Assembly: GCF_900107745.1 (NCBI RefSeq)
Contig: NZ_FNRO01000005.1
Location: 1-64,000, forward strand
Length of the DNA: 64,000 nt
DNA from: Variovorax sp. YR216
GTDB lineage: Bacteria > Pseudomonadota > Gammaproteobacteria > Burkholderiales > Burkholderiaceae_C
Direction of reading: 5' to 3'
In this document: positions 27,858-36,836 of the stretch, in pieces
How positions within the stretch are numbered: the first letter of the stretch is position 1
Layout: every line of letters starts with the position of its first letter
Program-made: the position numbers and the translations under genes
The notes under the pieces: generated by a model
Seen by the model: the letters and a program-made list of their open reading frames with translations, nothing else
The model's database searches: none
What the model was told of the DNA's origin: nothing

Positions 27858-28337
27858 ATGAAACAAATGGACCTGGACGAAACCGACCTTCACCTTCTGG
27901 ACGCGCTGCAAACGGACACCAAGCAAAGCAACCGGGCGCTGGCGGAGCGTTTCAACATTTCCCCGCCGACCTGTCTGCGCCGGGTGCGCCGATTGCGCGA
28001 ATCGGGCTGGATCGAGAGCGAAGTCGCGATCCTCGACGCCGGCCGTGTCGCCCCGCTGCTCACCGCGATCGTGGAAGTCTCTCTGGACCGGCAGGACGCC
28101 TCGGCGCTCGATGCCTTCGAGCAGCGCGCGGTGGCGGACGACGCGGTGCAGCAGTGCTACCGCGTCTCGCCGGGGCCGGATTTCGTGCTGATGGTCACCG
28201 TGCGCGACATGCCGGGCTATCACGCGCTCGCGCAGCGGCTCTTCACCAACGACGCCAACGTGCGCAATGTGAAGGCCTTCTTCAGCGTGAAGCGCGCGAA
28301 GTTCTCGCCGCGCGTACCGCTGCCCGGGCTCGACTGA
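27858..28337 (+). CDS. Lrp/AsnC family transcriptional regulator
   Basis: The 159-residue protein has an N-terminal winged helix (LDETDLHLLDALQTDTKQSN, then RALAERFNISPPTCLRRVRR) and a C-terminal RAM/AsnC ligand domain with CYRVSPGPDFVLMVTVRDMP. Lrp proteins sense amino acids. It is divergent from glmS with a 137-bp shared region containing TTTATTTCATAATG, so it may control glmS or itself. It is convergent with glmU, 6 bp apart. Confidence 0.9.
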   Translation: MKQMDLDETDLHLLDALQTDTKQSNRALAERFNISPPTCLRRVRRLRESGWIESEVAILDAGRVAPLLTAIVEVSLDRQDASALDAFEQRAVADDAVQQCYRVSPGPDFVLMVTVRDMPGYHALAQRLFTNDANVRNVKAFFSVKRAKFSPRVPLPGLD

Positions 28338-28343
28338 AGGCGC

Positions 28344-29774
28344 TCAGCTCTTCGGCGCTTTCTTGGGCCGTTGCCAGTTGGGAAAGCTGGTTTGGCGCGC
28401 GCGCGAAATGGTCAGCGCCCCGGGCTCGGTGCTCTTGGTCACCGTCGAGCCACCACCGATGGTGCCGCCCGCGCCGATGGTGATCGGCGCCACCAGCACG
28501 CAGTTGCTGCCCACATGCACGTCGTCGCCGATGATCGTGCGGTGCTTGTTGGCGCCGTCGTAGTTCGCGGTGATGCTGCCGGCACCATAGTTGACCCGCT
28601 CGCCCACCGTCGCGTCGCCAAGGTACGCCAGGTGGTTCGCCTTCGCGCCGGCCGCGAGCGTGGAGTTCTTGACCTCGACGAAGTTGCCGATATGCACTTC
28701 GGGGCCCAGCCGCGCACCCGGGCGCAGCCGCGCGAAAGGCCCGACGAGCGAGCCCGCGCCGACCGTCACGCCAGCCTTCTCGCCGTCGATGTGCGTGAAG
28801 GGATGAATCACCGAGCCGGTCTCGATGCGGGCATTGGCAATCACGCAGTTGGCGCCCACGGTCACGCCGGCGCCGAGCGACACCGCGCCCTCGAACACGC
28901 AGTTGACGTCGATCTCCACATCCGCCTCGCAGGCCAGCGTGCCGCGCAGGTCGAAGCGCGCCGGATCGGCCAGCCGCACGCCCTGCGCCATGAGCGCCTC
29001 GGCCTGGCGAAGCTGGAACGCGCGCTCGAGCGCAGCCAGCTGCGAAGGCGAATTGACGCCGAGCACCTCGATCGCATCATCCGTGCGGTGCGCGACGATC
29101 GGCACGCCATCGACCGAGGCGAAGCCGACCACGTCGGTCAGATAGAACTCGCCCTGGGCATTCTTGTTGTCCAGGCGCGCGAGCCAAGCCTTGAGCAAGC
29201 GGCTGGGCACCGCCATCACGCCGGTGTAGATCTCGTCGATCGCGCGCTGGGTTTCGGTCGCGTCCTTTTCCTCGACGATCGCGAGCACGTCGCCGTCGTG
29301 CTGCCCTTCGGCACGAATGATCCGGCCGTAGCCCTTCGGGTTGGCGGTACGGATGGTGAGCAGCGCGAGGCGGCGACCGGCGCTCTGGGCAACCAGGGCG
29401 CGCAGGGTGGATTCGCCGATCAGCGGCACATCCCCCGAGAGCACGACCACCGTGCCGTCGTCCGGCAGGTGCGGCACCGCCTGCTGCACCGCATGCCCGG
29501 TGCCGAGCTGCGGCACCTGCCGGGCGAACGCGGGCGCCCTGCCGGCTGCCGCGCCTTCGAGCGCCGCCTCGACGTCGGCGGCGCCATGGCCGGTCACGAC
29601 CACGATGTTGCGCGCGCCGATGCGCGTCGCGGTGTCGATCACATGCGCCACCAGCGCGCGGCCGCCCAATCGATGCAACACTTTGGGCATGCTGCTTTTC
29701 ATGCGCGTGCCTTTGCCGGCCGCCATGATGACGACGTCGATGGGTTCCTGATTCTGTTGCGGGGTCTGATTCAT
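28344..29774 (-). CDS. glmU: Bifunctional UDP-GlcNAc pyrophosphorylase / GlcN-1-P acetyltransferase
   Basis: The 476-residue enzyme performs the last two steps to UDP-GlcNAc. The N-terminal Rossmann domain has AAGKGTRMKSSMPKVLH, the C-terminal left-handed helix has the hexapeptide repeats (HIGNFVEVKNS, NHLAYLGDATVGE, NYGAGSITANYDG) and ends SFPNWQRP. Start MNQTPQQNQEP has no strong ribosome site. Its ATG overlaps, on the opposite strand, the ATG of the DUF6279 lipoprotein gene (shared CATG at 29772-29775), an extreme back-to-back arrangement. Confidence 0.96.
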   Translation of the reverse strand: MNQTPQQNQEPIDVVIMAAGKGTRMKSSMPKVLHRLGGRALVAHVIDTATRIGARNIVVVTGHGAADVEAALEGAAAGRAPAFARQVPQLGTGHAVQQAVPHLPDDGTVVVLSGDVPLIGESTLRALVAQSAGRRLALLTIRTANPKGYGRIIRAEGQHDGDVLAIVEEKDATETQRAIDEIYTGVMAVPSRLLKAWLARLDNKNAQGEFYLTDVVGFASVDGVPIVAHRTDDAIEVLGVNSPSQLAALERAFQLRQAEALMAQGVRLADPARFDLRGTLACEADVEIDVNCVFEGAVSLGAGVTVGANCVIANARIETGSVIHPFTHIDGEKAGVTVGAGSLVGPFARLRPGARLGPEVHIGNFVEVKNSTLAAGAKANHLAYLGDATVGERVNYGAGSITANYDGANKHRTIIGDDVHVGSNCVLVAPITIGAGGTIGGGSTVTKSTEPGALTISRARQTSFPNWQRPKKAPKS

Positions 29775-30654
29775 GCCACTTTTCCGGATGCGTTGCGCAA
29801 GGCTGGCGCGAATTATCGGGGCGCTGGTTCTCGTGGGGTGCCTTGCGGCCTGCAGCGCGATCAAGCTCGCCTACAACAACCTGCCGGAGGTGAGCTACTG
29901 GTGGCTCGACAGCTACGTCGACTTCGACAGCACCCAGACGCCGCGGGTGCGCGACGAACTCACGCAAGTGCTCGAGTGGCACCGGCAGAACGAACTTCCG
30001 AAAGTCATCGACCTGCTGCGTCAGACGCGCACGCTGGCGGCCAACGACGTCACGCCGGCGCAAGCCTGCGAGCTGGTCGAGTCGATCCAGGCCCGCCTTC
30101 TCGCCCTGTCGGACCGCGCAGTGTCCGCGGGCGCGGACGTTGCCATGAGCCTCAGCGATGCGCAGCTCGTGCACCTCGAACGCAAGTACGCGCGGGTCAA
30201 CGCCGACTACGGCAAGGAGTGGATCGCGCTGAGCCTGAAGGACCAGCGCGAAAAGCGCTATGAACAGTTCCTCGACCGGAGCGAGGACTTCTACGGCCGG
30301 CTCGATCCGGCGCAGCGCGATCTGCTGCGCCGCCAGATCGCACAGTCCGGCTTCGACCCGCGCGAGGTCGACGCCAGCCGCAGGACCCGTCAGCAGGAGA
30401 TCCTCGTTCTGCTCCGACGACTGCTGACGGAGAAGGCCGCCCCTGCCGATGCACAGGCCGCGGTGCGCGCTTTCGTGCGTCACGTGGCGGAGCCGACCGG
30501 CACGGAGCGGGAGCGGCGCCAGGCGCAGCGGGAGGAGTCGTGCCGCAACATCGCCGAGCTGCACAACCAGACCACGCCCGCCCAACGCAGCAAGGCGCGA
30601 CAACGACTCCAGGCCTACGAGGACGATCTGCGCGAGCTGGCATCAGCGCTTTAG
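29773..30654 (+). CDS. DUF6279-type lipoprotein
   Basis: The 293-residue product begins with a basic signal and lipobox LVGCLAAC (Cys27), predicting an envelope lipoprotein. The mature part is helical and charged, opening with the family pattern KLAYNNLPEVSYWWLDSYVD. Function is unknown. The ATG at 29773 lies inside the glmU start codon; an ATG at 29788 is an alternative that would keep the signal peptide. The glycosyltransferase-like gene follows after 104 bp. Confidence 0.78.
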   Translation: MPLFRMRCARLARIIGALVLVGCLAACSAIKLAYNNLPEVSYWWLDSYVDFDSTQTPRVRDELTQVLEWHRQNELPKVIDLLRQTRTLAANDVTPAQACELVESIQARLLALSDRAVSAGADVAMSLSDAQLVHLERKYARVNADYGKEWIALSLKDQREKRYEQFLDRSEDFYGRLDPAQRDLLRRQIAQSGFDPREVDASRRTRQQEILVLLRRLLTEKAAPADAQAAVRAFVRHVAEPTGTERERRQAQREESCRNIAELHNQTTPAQRSKARQRLQAYEDDLRELASAL

Positions 30655-30758
30655 CGCCCGAACTATGACGAATGACACAGGCAATATCCGGCCGCAAAGT
30701 ACAACATTTGTCTACACTTGAGGGCGCCCGTCCTGCGCACCGACCGACCCATTTCCGA

Positions 30759-31691
30759 ATGAACATCAGCCTCTGCACGCTCTTCGAAAAGAACTACCAC
30801 TACGGCGTCGCCGCACTGACCAATTCGCTCATCGCGGCGGGCTATCAGGGCGATCTGTGGGTTGGCTACCGCGGCGAACTGCCGGCATGGATCACCGGCG
30901 CGCCTTCGTTCGACGCAGGCACCGGCAGATTCGAGGTCGCGCCCGGCCTGACGCTTCGCATGATGTTCCTCGATACGCCGGTGCACTTCACCTACTACAA
31001 GCCGACCTTCATTCGCGACCTGCTCGAAAAGCATGCGCCCGAAGCGGCAGTGATGGCCTACATCGACCCCGACATCGTGGTGAAGTGCGACTGGCCGTCG
31101 TTCTGCGGGTGGTTCACCGACGACGGCATCTCGCTGATCGAGGACGTCAACTGGTGCTTCCCGGCGCGGCATCCGAAGCGGCTGCAATGGAACCGCTTCT
31201 TCGAGCCGCACGGCGTGGTGCCGAAGCGCGCGCTCGAGCGCTACTACAACGCCGGCTTCATCGCGGTCCCGCGCGCGCACCTGGACTTCCTCGACCTGTG
31301 GCGGCGCCTGTGCGACCTCGTGCTCGCCCACAACGCGGGTGCCGAGAAGCTCAAGATCGGCGGCGGGGCGGATCTCTTCCATTCGACGGACCAGGACGCG
31401 CTCAACTTCGCGTTGACCGTCTACGACGCCCCGCTGAACACCGCCGGCCCCGAGGCGATGGATTTCGCGCCGGGCGGCTACTACCTCTCGCATGCCATCG
31501 GCTCGGTCAAGCCGTGGCACGGCAAGCACATCCAGCAGGCGCTGCGCGGCCAACCGCCGCGGCTCGCGGCCAAGGCGTACTTCCAGTTCGCGAACGCGCC
31601 GATCAAGGTGTGGGACGACGGCGACCTCGCGCGGCGCCGCCTCGAGCTGAGGATCGCGGCGGCGATCGGCCGCGTCTACCGCTCGGCCTGA
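30759..31691 (+). CDS. Glycosyltransferase-like protein (GT-A fold, DxD)
   Basis: The 310-residue protein opens with MNISLCTLFEKNYHYGVAAL and shows a GT-A type metal-binding motif in AVMAYIDPDIVVKCDWPSF (DPD). The later NAGFIAVPRAHLDF and HSTDQDALNFALT match the acceptor side of nucleotide-sugar transferases. No membrane helix. The donor and acceptor are unknown, but the neighbouring surface-sugar genes support a role in glycan assembly. It converges with the epimerase, 19 bp apart. Confidence 0.72.
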   Translation: MNISLCTLFEKNYHYGVAALTNSLIAAGYQGDLWVGYRGELPAWITGAPSFDAGTGRFEVAPGLTLRMMFLDTPVHFTYYKPTFIRDLLEKHAPEAAVMAYIDPDIVVKCDWPSFCGWFTDDGISLIEDVNWCFPARHPKRLQWNRFFEPHGVVPKRALERYYNAGFIAVPRAHLDFLDLWRRLCDLVLAHNAGAEKLKIGGGADLFHSTDQDALNFALTVYDAPLNTAGPEAMDFAPGGYYLSHAIGSVKPWHGKHIQQALRGQPPRLAAKAYFQFANAPIKVWDDGDLARRRLELRIAAAIGRVYRSA

Positions 31692-31710
31692 CGCGGCCGC
31701 GCTCGCCCGC

Positions 31711-32802
31711 TCACTTCTTCGCGGGGGGCGCAGTGACCCAGAGCCCGGCGAGCCAGCGCGCGCTTCGATCGAGGCCTTCGGAGGCGCCGATGGGCGGCGC
31801 GTAGCCGAGCACCTCGACCGCGCGATCCATCGGCAGACGCGTCGCGCAGGTGTGCAGCTGGCTGATCTCGTAGTCCGCCGATGGCGACGGCGGGTGCGGC
31901 AGCACGAAGCCGCTGGCGATCGGCGGCGCCGTATAGCGCTCGAGGCCGGCCTTCACCGCATCCTTGAGGCGCCGGCTGAACATCGGAAGGATCATCCGCG
32001 AGGCCGGCACTTGCTTGGCCCACGCCACGCGGTCGCGCAACGATCGCGCGGGAACGCTCGCAGCCGGCACGTCGCGGAAGTCCGAGACGTCGAAGCCCAG
32101 CGCCTGCGCGAGCGGCTGGTAGAACTCGCGCCAGGTCATGCAGGTACTGTCGGCGACGTAGAAGGCGCCCTCGGTCGCGCGCGCATGCGTGAGGCCCAGC
32201 TCGATCGCATGGATCAGGTTGTCGACGTAGATGTGGTTGCACAGGCCATGGCCGCCCTCGACCAGGAACGCCTGTTTCGAATGCAGCGCGCGCGGCAGCC
32301 CGCCGAACCACTGGCAGCGCGGCCCGTAGACGATGCCGGGCCGCAGGATGCAGACCTCCACGCCCGAGGCCTCGCGCAGCGCGCGCTCGGCCCGCACCTT
32401 GGCGTTGTTGTAGTCGTTGGGCTGGTCGTCCTTCAGCGGGGTGGCATCGTTGGTGCCGGCCGGCGGGTTCTGCCCGTGCACCGAGGCGCTGCTGAGGTAG
32501 ACGAGCCGGCGAACACCTGCGGTCTTGCACGCTTCCACCGCGGCCTGCGCGGCCGCGACGATCTGCGCGGCATCGCCGACGATCGCATGCACCATCGCAT
32601 CGCACCCGCGAACGGCTTCGGCCAGCGAGGCGGCATCGAAGATGTCGGCCTGCTTCCACGACGGCAGCGCAAAACGCGCCATGCGGGCGAGGCTGTAGGG
32701 GCTGCGCACGATCGCGCGCACCTCGTGCGTGCCGCCGAGCACCCATTTCTCCATCAGGCGGGTGCCGACGAATCCGGAACCTCCGAGCACTGCAACTTGC
32801 AT
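31711..32802 (-). CDS. NAD(P)-dependent epimerase/dehydratase family protein
   Basis: The 363-residue protein has an extended-SDR Rossmann start MQVAVLGGSGFVGTRLMEKW. LVYLSSASVHG marks the catalytic Ser region, but the YxxxK dyad reads YNNAK in QPNDYNNAKVRAER, consistent with the family. It is the last gene of a four-gene operon (GT, GT, Gfo/Idh, epimerase) with 2-4 bp junctions. It probably modifies a nucleotide sugar for the two adjacent glycosyltransferases; the exact reaction is not determinable. Confidence 0.85.
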   Translation of the reverse strand: MQVAVLGGSGFVGTRLMEKWVLGGTHEVRAIVRSPYSLARMARFALPSWKQADIFDAASLAEAVRGCDAMVHAIVGDAAQIVAAAQAAVEACKTAGVRRLVYLSSASVHGQNPPAGTNDATPLKDDQPNDYNNAKVRAERALREASGVEVCILRPGIVYGPRCQWFGGLPRALHSKQAFLVEGGHGLCNHIYVDNLIHAIELGLTHARATEGAFYVADSTCMTWREFYQPLAQALGFDVSDFRDVPAASVPARSLRDRVAWAKQVPASRMILPMFSRRLKDAVKAGLERYTAPPIASGFVLPHPPSPSADYEISQLHTCATRLPMDRAVEVLGYAPPIGASEGLDRSARWLAGLWVTAPPAKK

Positions 32803-32804
32803 GG

Positions 32805-33917
32805 TCACGCGGCCTCCACGAGCTGGCGGGCGCGGGCGGACTCTTCCGGATCGAAATAGGGCATGTCCATCAATCGCTTGCGGGCGTACATGGTTTCGAC
32901 GAGCGACAGCGCGGCCATGGCCGTGCCGCCGCTGACGCGGGGCTTGCGGTTCTCGCGGACCGCGTCCACCACATCCTTCCATTGCGCGGTGAAGGCGCCG
33001 AGGTAGCCATGCGCCGGCGTCGAATGCTCGGCGGTGCTGCCGTACTGCTGGCGGCTCGTCGCGAGCTGGGGGACCGGCACGCCGTCGATCTCTATCAGCA
33101 GATCGGTGGCCTGGCCGGTGCGCCAGGTGACGGTCGCGCGCTCGAACTCGATGCGATAGCGGTTGGCCAGCTCCACGTCCCAGCTCAGGCGGATGTCGGC
33201 CTCGGTGCCGCCCGGCCAGCGCAGCTTGGCGGCGCTGTTGATCTCCACGCCGCCCATGGCGTCGTCGGCGTAGTCGACGACCTCGGGCAGACCGAGCCAC
33301 GACACCAGGATCTCGAGCATGTGGATGCCGATGTCCAGCGTGACGCCGCCGCCGCCCTCCTGCCGCGTGAAGAAGCCCGCCGACGCGGCCGGCCAGCGGA
33401 ACATGCCGCCCTCGTCGGCCACGATGCGGCGCACCGGCCCGAACACGGCGGAAGCGATCAGCGTGCGCACGGTCTCGATGGCCGGGAAGAAGCGCCGGAA
33501 GTGCCCCACGGCCAGCATGCGCCCGAGCCTGTCCGCCTCGTTGCGCATGGTGCGCGCCTCGGCGGCGGTGGCGCAGATCGGCTTTTCGACCAGCAGGTTG
33601 TAGCCGCGCCCGAGCAGCGATACCGCGAGATCCGCATGGCTGCGCGCCGGCGTGGCGATCAGCGCGATGTCGGCTTCGCGCGCACGTTCCAGGTCGGTGT
33701 AGCACTTGGCCGCGGGGAAGAGGCCCTGGCAGCGCGCGAGCCGCTCTTCGCTGCGGTCCACCAGGCCGACGACTTCGAGCCATCCCTGGCGCTCCGCCTC
33801 GCGTGCCGCGGGGCCCTGGTATTCCTCCACCACCGCGCCGCAGCCGATGATGAGCACCTTGAGCGGAAGTTCCGCCTTGCTTTCGATTGCGCTGTCGCTG
33901 CTGATCTCGCTAGTCAT
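32805..33917 (-). CDS. Gfo/Idh/MocA family oxidoreductase
   Basis: The 370-residue protein has a Rossmann fingerprint VLIIGCGAVVEEYQGPAA and the family EKP motif in NLLVEKPICATAAEARTM, whose Lys is catalytic. The C-terminal half has DIGIHMLEILVSWLGLPEVV. The family oxidises sugars or sugar nucleotides with NAD(P). Its start overlaps the upstream glycosyltransferase stop by 4 bp and its stop is 2 bp from the epimerase ATG, so the operon is tightly coupled. Likely a nucleotide-sugar dehydrogenase step. Confidence 0.87.
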   Translation of the reverse strand: MTSEISSDSAIESKAELPLKVLIIGCGAVVEEYQGPAAREAERQGWLEVVGLVDRSEERLARCQGLFPAAKCYTDLERAREADIALIATPARSHADLAVSLLGRGYNLLVEKPICATAAEARTMRNEADRLGRMLAVGHFRRFFPAIETVRTLIASAVFGPVRRIVADEGGMFRWPAASAGFFTRQEGGGGVTLDIGIHMLEILVSWLGLPEVVDYADDAMGGVEINSAAKLRWPGGTEADIRLSWDVELANRYRIEFERATVTWRTGQATDLLIEIDGVPVPQLATSRQQYGSTAEHSTPAHGYLGAFTAQWKDVVDAVRENRKPRVSGGTAMAALSLVETMYARKRLMDMPYFDPEESARARQLVEAA

Positions 33918-34786
33918 CTGTCGATCCGAAGAACCCGTCGTAGTTGCCAGCCCAGCAGGCTGGGGTTGCGAAGCAGGATACCGGCCGCGCGCGACTTGCC
34001 GCCGGGCGAGCGGACCAGGTCCCGCAGCAGCGGTCGCATCGACAGCGAGAAGCCCACCATGCCTGCATGCCGCGCCTCGCGGCACGAGCGGCAGTCCGCA
34101 TGGGCGCGCGCATTGCGGCTGATGACCGTGCGCCCAGTGCGCCACATCACTTCCACGTTCTTGCTCATGCTGCCGGGCACCATGCGGTAGACGCTGCGCA
34201 TGTCGCGCGCGAGCCCGAACTTGCCGCCGCGCCCGGCGATGCGAAGCCACAGGTCCCAGTCCTCGCAGGAGCGCAGGCCGACATCGAAGAGGCCGACTTG
34301 CGAGAGCATCTCGCGCCGCACGACGAAGGTGTTCGGCGGGCCGATGTTCTTGCGCAGCAGGGCATGCAACGCATCGCGGCCGATGTCCTGTCCGCCGAAT
34401 TCGCCGATGACCTTCTCGCCACCCTCGTCCACCACGTCGGCATAGCCGTGCACCACGTCGAGTTCGTCCGCCTCTGCGAACGCGCGCGCGGCCGCGGCCA
34501 GCATGCCCGGGCGCAGGTAGTCGTCCGAATCGAGGAACAGCAGGTACCGGCCGCGGGAGCGCAGGATGCCGCGATTGCGCGCCGCGCAGAGGCCCGCATT
34601 GGGCTGGCGGATCACGATCACGCCGTCATAGCGGCTCGCGACTTCGGAAGCGTTGTCGGGCGAACCGTCGTCCACCACGATCACTTCGAGATCCACGTCC
34701 CGTGCCTGCGCGAGCGCCGACTCGATCGCCGTCGGCAGCAGGTGCGCCTGCTTGTAGCAAGGGATGATGACGCTGAACTCGGGCAT
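33914..34786 (-). CDS. Family 2 glycosyltransferase
   Basis: The 290-residue protein has a GT2 core: FSVIIPCYKQAHLLPTAIES, then VIVVDDGSPDNASEVA (UDP-binding Asp pair) and LLFLDSDDYLRPGMLAAAAR (DxD). The SCEDWDLWLRIAGRGGKFGL run holds the ED catalytic motif. No transmembrane helix at the C-terminus. It overlaps both neighbours by 1-4 bp. It should transfer a sugar to a surface glycan or protein glycan; substrate unknown. Confidence 0.9.
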   Translation of the reverse strand: MPEFSVIIPCYKQAHLLPTAIESALAQARDVDLEVIVVDDGSPDNASEVASRYDGVIVIRQPNAGLCAARNRGILRSRGRYLLFLDSDDYLRPGMLAAAARAFAEADELDVVHGYADVVDEGGEKVIGEFGGQDIGRDALHALLRKNIGPPNTFVVRREMLSQVGLFDVGLRSCEDWDLWLRIAGRGGKFGLARDMRSVYRMVPGSMSKNVEVMWRTGRTVISRNARAHADCRSCREARHAGMVGFSLSMRPLLRDLVRSPGGKSRAAGILLRNPSLLGWQLRRVLRIDR

Positions 34787-35685
34787 CAATGCGAGCCTTG
34801 CCGCCGCCGCAGGCTGGAAAAACCGTCGCGCAGCACCAGCGGCCAGAAGCGCACCGGCAGCCGCGCCACTTCGCGCAGCGCCTGACCGATCGACGAACGC
34901 GCGCGCTGGCGCAGCATCGGCGCGAAGGCCATGTTGTAGACGTAGCGCGCGCCGCCCTGCAGTGCATGGCGCGCGGTGACGCGTCGCGACTTCGGCGAAC
35001 CCACCGGCAGGCGGGACGCCATGCCGACCACCTGGCGGATGCCGCGCCACATCGCCTGCCCGTTCTTGCTCAGCGAGCCGCCGCGGAGGCGGTACACCGC
35101 GAGCGAGTGGTCCATGCGAACCCACTTGTCGGTCGCTGCCGCGATGCGCAGCCAGAGGTCGAGGTCTTCCGCGTGATGGAGTCCGGGCCGAAACAGGCCG
35201 CTGCGCGCGAAGACATCGCGCCGCACGATGATGCCGTTGGTCGGCACCGATTCGCCGCCCAGCACGCTCAGGAAGGCCGTCGGCTGCAGGCTGGGCGCGG
35301 CATGGCGATCGACCGGACGGCCTTCGTCGTCGACCACCTGCATGCCGCAGACGAACACGTCGGCGTCCGGATTCGCGGCCAGCGCCGCTTCGAACGCCGT
35401 CCGGTACCCGGGCAGGAGCAGATCGTCGCTGTCGAGGAACAGCACGAAATCCGCCTGGCTTTCGAGGATCGCGCGGTTCCGCGCCACCGAGGGGCCGGCA
35501 TTGCGCTGGCGGATCACGCGCACGCCTTCACAACGCTCGGCGTAGTCGGCCGAGCCGTCGCTGGAGCCGTCGTCCACCAGCAGCACCGGAACACGGTTGT
35601 CCTCCCACGCCGAGGCGAGGGTTTCCGACAGCGTCGCGGCGGAGTTGTAGGAGGCCGTGAGGGCTTCCAGCGTCAACGGGGTCAT
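34786..35685 (-). CDS. Family 2 glycosyltransferase (first gene of the operon)
   Basis: The 299-residue protein has VPVLLVDDGSSDGSADYAER, VLFLDSDDLLLPGYRTAFEA and HHAEDLDLWLRIAAATDKW, the GT2 donor, DxD and ED motifs. It is clearly paralogous to the two tandem genes at 62387-63289 and 63303 onward (ALTASYNSAATL..., LFLDSDDLL.PGYR.AFE.ALAANPDAD). The upstream 290 bp (35686-35974) carries no gene but has an AT-rich patch (35830-35860, ATCAAAATTAAGTCTTAAC) that probably holds the operon promoter. Confidence 0.9.
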   Translation of the reverse strand: MTPLTLEALTASYNSAATLSETLASAWEDNRVPVLLVDDGSSDGSADYAERCEGVRVIRQRNAGPSVARNRAILESQADFVLFLDSDDLLLPGYRTAFEAALAANPDADVFVCGMQVVDDEGRPVDRHAAPSLQPTAFLSVLGGESVPTNGIIVRRDVFARSGLFRPGLHHAEDLDLWLRIAAATDKWVRMDHSLAVYRLRGGSLSKNGQAMWRGIRQVVGMASRLPVGSPKSRRVTARHALQGGARYVYNMAFAPMLRQRARSSIGQALREVARLPVRFWPLVLRDGFSSLRRRQGSH

Positions 35686-35974
35686 GGCTCGCGCTTGTCG
35701 CGAATATCACGGCGCCGCGGCGCCACCGCGAGACGAGCTACACCTGCATTCGACATTGACGAGAGACCCTCCCAGCCTGTGAGCACCGAGGAGTCCATGC
35801 GAGACAGGCCTCAGAGATATCGGTTGCACGATGATACACATCAAAATTAAGTCTTAACTACTACGACGCGGCCAACTGTGCGAAACGCCACGGCGCTATG
35901 ACTCTGGCAATATCTCCGAAGGAAGGGTTGAGCCAAGCACGCAACGTTCATTCCAGCCAGGATGCCGGGCGCCT

Positions 35975-36748
35975 TCAAATCAGCGGAGTCGGCTGCATCG
36001 GCCGCTCGAAGTAGTCGCCCAGCTTTTCGAGTGCATGCGGCTCCATGATGCGCAGCCAGCCGCTCTCGAGCCGATGCAGGTTGAGCTGCCGCAGGCGCCG
36101 CAATGTCTTGTTGGTGTGGACCAGCGAGAGGCCCAGGGCGTCGGCGATGTGCTGCTGGCTCAGCGGGAATTCCGCCCAGCCGTCGCGCACCAGGCCGAGC
36201 CGCTCGGCCCGGCGGTACAGGTGCATCAGCAGCATCGCGACGCGCTCGCCCGCGCTGCGGCGGCCGGTGGTCACGAGGTTGTCGTCCACCATCTTTTCTT
36301 CTCGCGCAGCCAGCCAGGTGATGTCGTAGCCGAGCTTGGGATGCCCGCGAAAGAGATCCCAGAGCCGCTCGCGCTCGAAGGCGCAGAGGGCCACCGCGGT
36401 CATCGCCTCGACGCCGTGGGTATGGCCGTCGGCGAATTCGTCCTGCAATCCGATGAAATCGCCGGGCAGCAGAAAGCTCAGGATCTGCCGCCGGCCATCG
36501 GCCAGCGTCTTGAAGCGGAACGCCCAGCCGGAATAGAGCGTGAAGAGCTGCCCGCTCAGCCGGAACTCGTCGATGACCGGGCGGCCGGCGTCGAAGAAGC
36601 GCGTGCCGGTGCGGAACGACTCGATGACCCGCACCTCGTCCGCCGACATCGGCAGGAACGCCGGGTTGCGGCGCAGGCCGCACGCGTCGCAGGGATGCGC
36701 GCAGCGCGGGGGGGAAACCGGGAGCGGGTGGTCCTCGAAATTCACCAA
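35975..36748 (-). CDS. Crp/Fnr-family regulator with Fnr-like cysteines
   Basis: The 257-residue protein has an N-terminal Cys cluster C16-x3-C20-x2-C23 (RCAHPCDACGL), a cNMP-type beta-roll (LLPGDFIGLQDEFADGHTHG), a further Cys in AVALCAFERERLWDLF at the place of E. coli Fnr C122, and a winged helix (LSQQHIADALGLSLVHTNKT). Four cysteines suggest an oxygen-labile [4Fe-4S] cluster, by analogy. The recognition helix reads LVHTNKT, not the Fnr ExxSR, so the DNA site will differ from TTGAT-N4-ATCAA. It is divergent from the BLUF gene by 88 bp. Confidence 0.88.
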   Translation of the reverse strand: MVNFEDHPLPVSPPRCAHPCDACGLRRNPAFLPMSADEVRVIESFRTGTRFFDAGRPVIDEFRLSGQLFTLYSGWAFRFKTLADGRRQILSFLLPGDFIGLQDEFADGHTHGVEAMTAVALCAFERERLWDLFRGHPKLGYDITWLAAREEKMVDDNLVTTGRRSAGERVAMLLMHLYRRAERLGLVRDGWAEFPLSQQHIADALGLSLVHTNKTLRRLRQLNLHRLESGWLRIMEPHALEKLGDYFERPMQPTPLI

Positions 36749-36836
36749 ATCACTATAGGTCGCCCACGCATGTCTTTTGACATTTCGAGGATTCGTCCGG
36801 CCTCCTAGACTGCCATTGCCCTACACACGACGACAG

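Noticed and set aside
31711..33783. 690-codon fused epimerase reading frame
   Set aside because: The upstream part is a frame shadow of the Gfo/Idh gene; the true epimerase starts at 32802.
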